Below, in pieces: positions 59,602-64,000 of a DNA stretch of 64,000 bases. The translations under genes and the position numbers were made by a program. Numbering within the stretch: the first letter of the stretch is position 1; each line of letters opens with the position of its first letter. Origin of the DNA: Micromonospora sp. HM5-17 (GTDB lineage: Bacteria; Actinomycetota; Actinomycetes; Mycobacteriales; Micromonosporaceae); the NCBI RefSeq assembly GCF_003762835.1, contig NZ_RJWA01000001.1, positions 248,001 through 312,000 of the forward strand, written 5' to 3'. The notes beneath the pieces were generated by a model. It did not search any database and was not told where the DNA came from. It saw nothing but the letters and a program-made list of their open reading frames with translations.

Positions 59602-60789
59602 TCAGTCGAGCGACCTCGAGCCGGCGGCGACCATCGCCCGCAACTCGCCGACGTCGATCGACCCGGTCGGCACGTCCTGCTCGATCGGGTAGTACATCCG
59701 CTGCACCGCGGCGACGATGGCGTCCACCACCCGGTCCCGGAACCGCGGGTCGGTCAGCCGGGCCCGGTCGTCCGGCGAGGTGAGGTAGCCGACGTCGACC
59801 CGGACCGCGGGCATCCGGGTCAACCGGAGCAGCTCCCACGACTTCGCGTGGGTACGGCAGTCGCGCAGCCCGGTCCGGGCCACGATCTCCCGTTGCACCA
59901 GGCCAGCCAGGCGCTCGCCGACCGTGGAGGTCACCCCGTTCGCGGTCCCGTAGTGGTACGTCGCGACGCCCTCCGCCGCCGGGTTCGCGTGACCGTCGAC
60001 GTGGAGCGAGATCAACAGGTCTCCGCCGAGCTCGTTCGCCAGTTCGGCGCGGGCCAGGTCGGACAGGGGTGCGGCGGGCGCCGGACCCCGGGTGAGGTGG
60101 ACCCGGACGCCGACCGCGGCGAACCGACCCTCCAGTCGGGCGGCGAGGTCGTACACGAGTTCCGCCTCGGTCCACTGGTGGCCACCCTCGGTCACCACGA
60201 AACCCGGGTCGAAGGGGTCGTGGCCGGGGTCGATCACGATGACCTTGCCGACGAGGTTCGGCCCGGACTGTCGGAACGCGTCCGACTCCCGGAGCCACTG
60301 CGGGCGACCGCCGACGACCTTGCGGCCCAGCCGGCGGAGCGCGTTCATGGTCTGTGGTCCGCAGGCGCCGTCCGGCACCAGCCCGACCTCGCGCTGGAAC
60401 TGGGCCACCGCCCGCGCCGTCCGGGCGCCGTAGACCCCGTCGGCCCGGCCGACGTCGTAGCCCATCTCCAGGAGCCGCTCCTGCAGGGCCCGGACGTCCT
60501 CGCCGATGAGCGGGTCGGGAATCGCCTGATAGAGCGTCCGGGCGCCGAGACGCCACCGGGCGGCGTCCAGGGCCCGCCAGGTCTCCGGGCCGACCTGCCC
60601 GTCGACGCTCAGCCCCCGGTCCTGCTGGAAGGTCCGCACCGCGTGCTCGGTCTCCGCGTCGAACTCGTCGACGCCCGGCGGGCCCCCGGCTGGCAGCAGG
60701 TTCAGACCGACCAACACGGCGCGGATCTCCGTCACCGCGGGTCCGCGATCACCACGTCGGATCGGACGCACGGACGACCTCCTCTGCAT
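59602..60789 (-). CDS. cwlM: N-acetylmuramoyl-L-alanine amidase-like protein, CwlM type
   Basis: 395 residues. Two PG_binding_1 domains at the N-terminus (FDAETEHAVRTFQQDRGLSV and GVYGARTARAVAQFQREVGL) are followed by the Amidase_3 domain (IVIDPGHDPFDPGFVVTEGG, then DLLISLHVDGHANPAAEGV, with Zn ligand His and Glu residues). There is no signal peptide, so like mycobacterial CwlM it may be a cytoplasmic regulator of MurA rather than a wall hydrolase. Its position beside trxA supports that. It is transcribed downstream of trxA. Confidence 0.88.
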   Translation of the reverse strand: MQRRSSVRPIRRGDRGPAVTEIRAVLVGLNLLPAGGPPGVDEFDAETEHAVRTFQQDRGLSVDGQVGPETWRALDAARWRLGARTLYQAIPDPLIGEDVRALQERLLEMGYDVGRADGVYGARTARAVAQFQREVGLVPDGACGPQTMNALRRLGRKVVGGRPQWLRESDAFRQSGPNLVGKVIVIDPGHDPFDPGFVVTEGGHQWTEAELVYDLAARLEGRFAAVGVRVHLTRGPAPAAPLSDLARAELANELGGDLLISLHVDGHANPAAEGVATYHYGTANGVTSTVGERLAGLVQREIVARTGLRDCRTHAKSWELLRLTRMPAVRVDVGYLTSPDDRARLTDPRFRDRVVDAIVAAVQRMYYPIEQDVPTGSIDVGELRAMVAAGSRSLD

Positions 60790-60975
60790 GCCTGCGTGTC
60801 AGCCACCTGCCCCAAGGACCTGAGTACGAGCGCTTCCGGAGCGTATCGTGGGTTCTCCCCCGCCGCCCGCTGTTGCCCGGTGGCGGGAGGAGTCAAACAA
60901 CGCGGGGCCAGCCTGCCGCCGGGGTCCGCGCGGCCGTCGGACCGGGCGCCGGGCCAGCCACGGGCCGAACGGGCC

Positions 60976-61008
60976 GTGCCCGCATCCGCCGGTGACGGAT
61001 GCGGGCAC
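60976..61008 (-). terminator. trxBA terminator
   Basis: Perfect 13-bp arms GTGCCCGCATCCG / CGGATGCGGGCAC with a 7-nt loop, 20 bp past the trxA stop on the minus strand. Confidence 0.85.
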
Positions 61009-61028
61009 GGGACGGATCGGGTGACGCC

Positions 61029-61352
61029 CTACAGCGCCGTCTCGATGAGCTTGACCAGGTCGCTCTTGGGGCGGGCGCCGACGATGGACTGGATCGGCTC
61101 ACCACCCTTGAAGACGGTGAGGGTCGGCGCCGACATCACCCGGTACGCCCGGGTCGTCTCCGGGTTGTCGTCGATGTTCAGCTTGACGATGCGGACCTTG
61201 TCGCCCATCTCGCTGGCGATCTCCTCCAGCAGGATGTCGACCTTGCGGCACGGCGCGCACCACTCCGCCCAGAAGTCGACCAGCACCGGCTTGTCGGACT
61301 GCAGCACGTCACTGACGAAGTTCGCGTCGGTGACGACGCTCGTTGCTCCCAC
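61029..61352 (-). CDS. trxA: Thioredoxin
   Basis: 107 residues, one thioredoxin fold with the active site WAEWCAPCRKVDILLE and the cis-Pro in MSAPTLTVFKGGE. It reduces cytosolic disulfides with electrons from TrxB. It follows trxB by 20 bp, so both are co-transcribed from the sigma-R-like promoter upstream. Confidence 0.97.
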   Translation of the reverse strand: MGATSVVTDANFVSDVLQSDKPVLVDFWAEWCAPCRKVDILLEEIASEMGDKVRIVKLNIDDNPETTRAYRVMSAPTLTVFKGGEPIQSIVGARPKSDLVKLIETAL

Positions 61353-61372
61353 GAGACCCTCCTCCGGGTGTG

Positions 61373-62329
61373 TCAGTCTTCGGTCAACGTCGCGAGGAAC
61401 CGCTCGGCGTCGAGGGCGGCCGCGCAGCCCGAACCCGCAGCGGTGATCGCCTGTCGGTAGGTGTGGTCGACGAGGTCGCCGGCGGCGAAGACGCCGGGAA
61501 TGTTGGTCCGGGTGCTCGGCGACTGCACCTTCACGTAGCCGTTCTCGTCCAGGTCGACCTGACCCCGGAAGAGCGTGCTGCGCGGGTCGTGGCCGATCGC
61601 CACGAAGACGCCCGCCACCTCCAGCGTCTTGGTCTCACCGGTGTGCACGTTGCGCAGCCGCACCCCGGAGACCTTGCCGTCGGCCCCAAGAATCTCCTCG
61701 ACCACGCTGTTCCACTCGACCTGGATCTTCTCGTTCGCCAGGGCGCGGTCCGCCATGATCTTGCTGGCGCGGAACTCGTCCCGCCGGTGGACGATCGTGA
61801 CCTTGCTGGCGAACTTGGTGAGGAAGACGGCCTCCTCCATCGCCGAGTCGCCGCCACCGACCACCACGATCTCCTGGCCGCGGAAGAAGAAGCCGTCACA
61901 GGTTGCGCAGGAGGAGACGCCGTGGCCGAGGTACTCCTGCTCACCCGGTACGCCCAGCGGACGCCACGCCGAACCGGTGCTCAGGATCACCGCCTTGGCC
62001 CGGTACGCCGTCTCGCCGACGTACACGGTGTGCAGCGCGCCCGAACCCGGCACGCCGGTGTCCACCAGCTCGACCCGGGTGACGTCGTCAGTGACGAACT
62101 CGGCACCGAACCGCTCGGCCTGCTTGCGCATCGCGTCCATCAGCTCCGGGCCCATGATGCCGTCCGCGAAGCCCGGGAAGTTCTCGACCTCGGTGGTGGT
62201 CATCAGCGCGCCACCCGACTCCACGCCCTCGATGACCAGTGGCGCGAGATTGGCGCGGGCAGCGTAGATCGCCGCGGTGTAGCCGGCCGGCCCTGAGCCG
62301 ATGATGATCAGGTTGCGGACCTCGTCCAC
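61373..62329 (-). CDS. trxB: Thioredoxin reductase
   Basis: 318 residues from the GTG at 62329, after a GGAGACGGCA ribosome binding site; upstream frame lacks a match. FAD site is [19 protein letters not shown], redox-active CxxC is [13 protein letters not shown], and the NADPH site is [16 protein letters not shown]. It transfers electrons from NADPH to TrxA. The trxBA operon is preceded by a promoter resembling the sigma-R type. The neighbouring sigma factor and anti-sigma gene are upstream on the same strand. Confidence 0.97.
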   Translation of the reverse strand: MDEVRNLIIIGSGPAGYTAAIYAARANLAPLVIEGVESGGALMTTTEVENFPGFADGIMGPELMDAMRKQAERFGAEFVTDDVTRVELVDTGVPGSGALHTVYVGETAYRAKAVILSTGSAWRPLGVPGEQEYLGHGVSSCATCDGFFFRGQEIVVVGGGDSAMEEAVFLTKFASKVTIVHRRDEFRASKIMADRALANEKIQVEWNSVVEEILGADGKVSGVRLRNVHTGETKTLEVAGVFVAIGHDPRSTLFRGQVDLDENGYVKVQSPSTRTNIPGVFAAGDLVDHTYRQAITAAGSGCAAALDAERFLATLTED

Positions 62330-62424
62330 TGCCGTCTCCCGATGTGTCTCTGCGCCCCCAGCGCGCTGCGCCGACGGCGGTCCGAGTGCCGGCCGCCGAC
62401 GGCGAACCGACATCTGCAAGCCAG

Positions 62425-62451
62425 AACGTCATCGTACGAACCGGGGATTCC
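62425..62451 (-). promoter_or_regulatory. Sigma-R-like promoter of trxBA
   Basis: On the minus strand, GGAAT (complement at 62447-62451), 19-nt spacer, GTT (complement at 62425-62427). Disulfide-stress sigma factors of the SigR/SigH type recognise GGAAT-N18/19-GTT. It lies 96-122 nt upstream of the trxB GTG. Confidence 0.65.
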
Positions 62452-62512
62452 CGAGCCGGTCATCCGGTGGGTCATGTCACTGCCCCGTCGAAACGGCCGC
62501 TGAGGCGTTGTT

Positions 62513-63586
62513 TCACCCTACCCGGGTCTGATAGGTGACGTCCGCGCCCGTGGGCGACGTACCGCAACCCGGCCCGGTCGCCCAGGCCCAGCGGGTACCC
62601 GTGGAGTCGGCGAAGACGACGACCAGCGCGGCCCTGCCCTCGAACGACGCGAAGTCGACCAGCTCGACCGTGATCGGCCCTCGGCCGTGCGCCGCCGCGA
62701 TCGCCTCCAGGCACCGGGCGAGGACGGCCGGGTCGGCGAGCCGCTCCAGCCCGGGTACCCGCTGTGGTGCGACGCCCGGGGAGGCGGTCTCCGGCAGGTC
62801 GGGGCCGCCGGTACGGTGTCGGTCCGGCTGCCCGGCCGGACCGGCGGTCACCCGCTCGTCGGTGACCCGGGTTTCGGACGGGTCCTGCGGTGCGGTCGGA
62901 GCGCGGCTGGTGAGGGTGGTGACGGTGCCGGCCAGGGTTCGGGGGGTGTAGTCGGTGCCGGTGGCCAGCACCCGCTCCACGGGGGGCCGCGGCACCGGGC
63001 GGGGCGACCCGGAGTCGAGGAGCGGGGCCTGCTCGGGGGCGCTGCCGGCGGTGTACGCCGAGCCGCCGGCCTGGTCCGCGGCGTCATCCGCGCCGAAGCG
63101 GCTCACCGCGAACGCGCCGAAGCCGGCCACCACGGTGGCGACCAGGACCGGACCGGCGACCCGACGCGCCCAGCGTCGCCGCCGGCCGGGACCCCGGGAG
63201 GTGGAGGCCGGGGCGGTCCGGGGCTGGGTCGGTACGCCGGTGGGCGGACGTCCGGGGCGGCGCGGGGCCCTGGGCGTCTCCCGTTCCGCGCTCTCGTCCG
63301 GCCCGGCGGAACTCGGGCCGGCGGCACCGGTCAGGGCCGGCCGGGTCAGGGCCGCGTCGAGTCGGTCGACCACCGCGGGCGGCATCGGTTCCGACTTCGC
63401 CGCCAGCGCCGCCAGATCGCGCCGGACGGCGTCGACGCCAGCCGTCAACGCCGCGTACGCCTCCGCCCAGGCCGGGTCCTCGGCGATCAGCCGGGCGACC
63501 TCGGCCTCGTCCGGGCCGTCCAGCGCGCCGCCGACATAGTCGGCCAGCAGGTCGAAGTCGACCTCCCTGAACTGGCCGCCGGTCAC
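62513..63586 (-). CDS. Membrane-anchored anti-sigma factor-type protein
   Basis: 357 residues from a GTG whose first bases overlap the sigma factor stop (GTGA). The N-terminal region (FREVDFDLLADYVGGALDGP then DEAEVARLIAEDPAWAEAYA) looks like an anti-sigma domain, though no HxxxCxxC zinc motif is present. One transmembrane helix (GPVLVATVVAGFGAFAVSRFG) near 160-180 is followed by an extracellular domain. It probably sequesters the adjacent ECF sigma factor, with release by an envelope or other signal. The extracytoplasmic tail (LADPAVLARCLEAIAAAHGR) is uncharacterised. Confidence 0.8.
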   Translation of the reverse strand: MTGGQFREVDFDLLADYVGGALDGPDEAEVARLIAEDPAWAEAYAALTAGVDAVRRDLAALAAKSEPMPPAVVDRLDAALTRPALTGAAGPSSAGPDESAERETPRAPRRPGRPPTGVPTQPRTAPASTSRGPGRRRRWARRVAGPVLVATVVAGFGAFAVSRFGADDAADQAGGSAYTAGSAPEQAPLLDSGSPRPVPRPPVERVLATGTDYTPRTLAGTVTTLTSRAPTAPQDPSETRVTDERVTAGPAGQPDRHRTGGPDLPETASPGVAPQRVPGLERLADPAVLARCLEAIAAAHGRGPITVELVDFASFEGRAALVVVFADSTGTRWAWATGPGCGTSPTGADVTYQTRVG

Positions 63587-64000
63587 GATTCCTCCTGCTC
63601 CTGGCCGGGTGAGGGCCGCCGGTCGGGTCCCACCGGCCGCTGTTCGGCCCCGGACCGGGCCGACCGGTCGGGTCCCGACCGGGTTGACGTAGGTCGGACG
63701 TCTGAGCCGAAGCCGCGGTTCCCCCTGGTGGCCGACGGCATGCCGACCCCGGGGCCGGTATGCGGGGCGGTGCCGCCACTGGCCGCCCGAGCCGCTGCCT
63801 CCTCCTCGTCCGCCGCGCCGGTGCGCGGCTCGGGGGCGCGCAGGTGGCCGAGGAGAACGGCGAGCCGGGCCCGCCCCCGCGCGCACCGGCTCTTCACCGT
63901 GCCCTCCGCCACACCGAGGATCTCGGCGACCTCGGCGACCGGATAGCCCTGGAGGTCCACCAGGACGAGAGCGGCCCGCTGCTCGACGGGGAGCGCGGCG
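63583..64000 (-). CDS. ECF sigma factor (SigM-type), 5' part beyond window
   Basis: The coding frame runs off the right edge; 139 C-terminal codons are visible. The sigma-70 region 4 HTH is clear: ALPVEQRAALVLVDLQGYPV, then AEVAEILGVAEGTVKSRCAR and GRARLAVLLG. About 80 residues of Gly/Pro/Arg-rich extension follow, longer than most ECF factors. It pairs with the anti-sigma gene (overlap of 4 bp). Gene order sigma-anti-sigma-trxB-trxA-cwlM matches the SigM locus of streptomycetes and mycobacteria. Confidence 0.9.
   Translation of the reverse strand, partial: AALPVEQRAALVLVDLQGYPVAEVAEILGVAEGTVKSRCARGRARLAVLLGHLRAPEPRTGAADEEEAAARAASGGTAPHTGPGVGMPSATRGNRGFGSDVRPTSTRSGPDRSARSGAEQRPVGPDRRPSPGQEQEES

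Overview
High-GC actinobacterial chromosome, most likely Micromonosporaceae. The evidence is the gene order around the replication origin, GTG and TTG starts, several apparently leaderless genes (a TANNNT box 6-8 nt before the start codon), a CBM2-tailed polysaccharide deacetylase, and the tRNA-Ile / DLW-39 / tRNA-Ala arrangement beside gyrA. The window is centred on oriC (about 42.7-43.7 kb). Replication genes left of oriC run on the minus strand and those right of it on the plus strand, so both arms are co-directional with replication.

Left accessory arm (1-31 kb). An HSP90-like ATPase is paired with a repeat protein cut by the window edge. Then come a Tat-type lipoprotein beta-propeller, a secreted deacetylase, a sulfurtransferase, a Qnr/MfpA-like pentapeptide protein, an SGNH hydrolase and proS. 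These are followed by an LppU-like membrane protein, an RmlC-family epimerase, a CBS protein, SufE, a DsbA-family oxidoreductase, an XRE regulator, YbaK, a DnaQ-type exonuclease, SoxR and a 1.5-kilo-residue P-type ATPase. The last part holds a secreted metzincin protease broken by one in-frame TGA, an XRE/SDR divergent pair, an isochorismatase/AraC fusion remnant, an aldo-keto reductase, a DksA-type protein and a PucR regulator.

Origin core (31-55 kb). On the minus strand, reading toward the left: dnaA, oriC, dnaN, gnd, recF, DUF721, gyrB, gyrA, DUF3566, tRNA-Ile, a DLW-39 peptide and tRNA-Ala. On the plus strand: rpmH, rnpA, yidD, yidC, jag, rsmG, parA and parB. Four parS sites lie within 3.4 kb, two of them inside the parA coding region. 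One of the others is set among DnaA boxes.

Right arm (55-64 kb). A HIT-like protein, a D-Ala-D-Ala ligase-type gene overlapping an aminotransferase, a GNAT protein, a CwlM-like amidase, trxA, trxB with a sigma-R-like promoter, a membrane anti-sigma protein, and an ECF sigma factor cut by the right edge. This is the conserved actinobacterial sigM-trxBA-cwlM neighbourhood.

I saw no phage, insertion sequence, CRISPR array or biosynthetic cluster. The most unusual points are the DnaA-box/parS composite downstream of parB, perfect DnaA boxes in the gyrB-gyrA spacer, the nonsense-split metzincin, the HSP90/repeat-protein pair, a 22-bp-arm inverted repeat upstream of parA, and the SoxR plus leader-peptide/P-type ATPase region.
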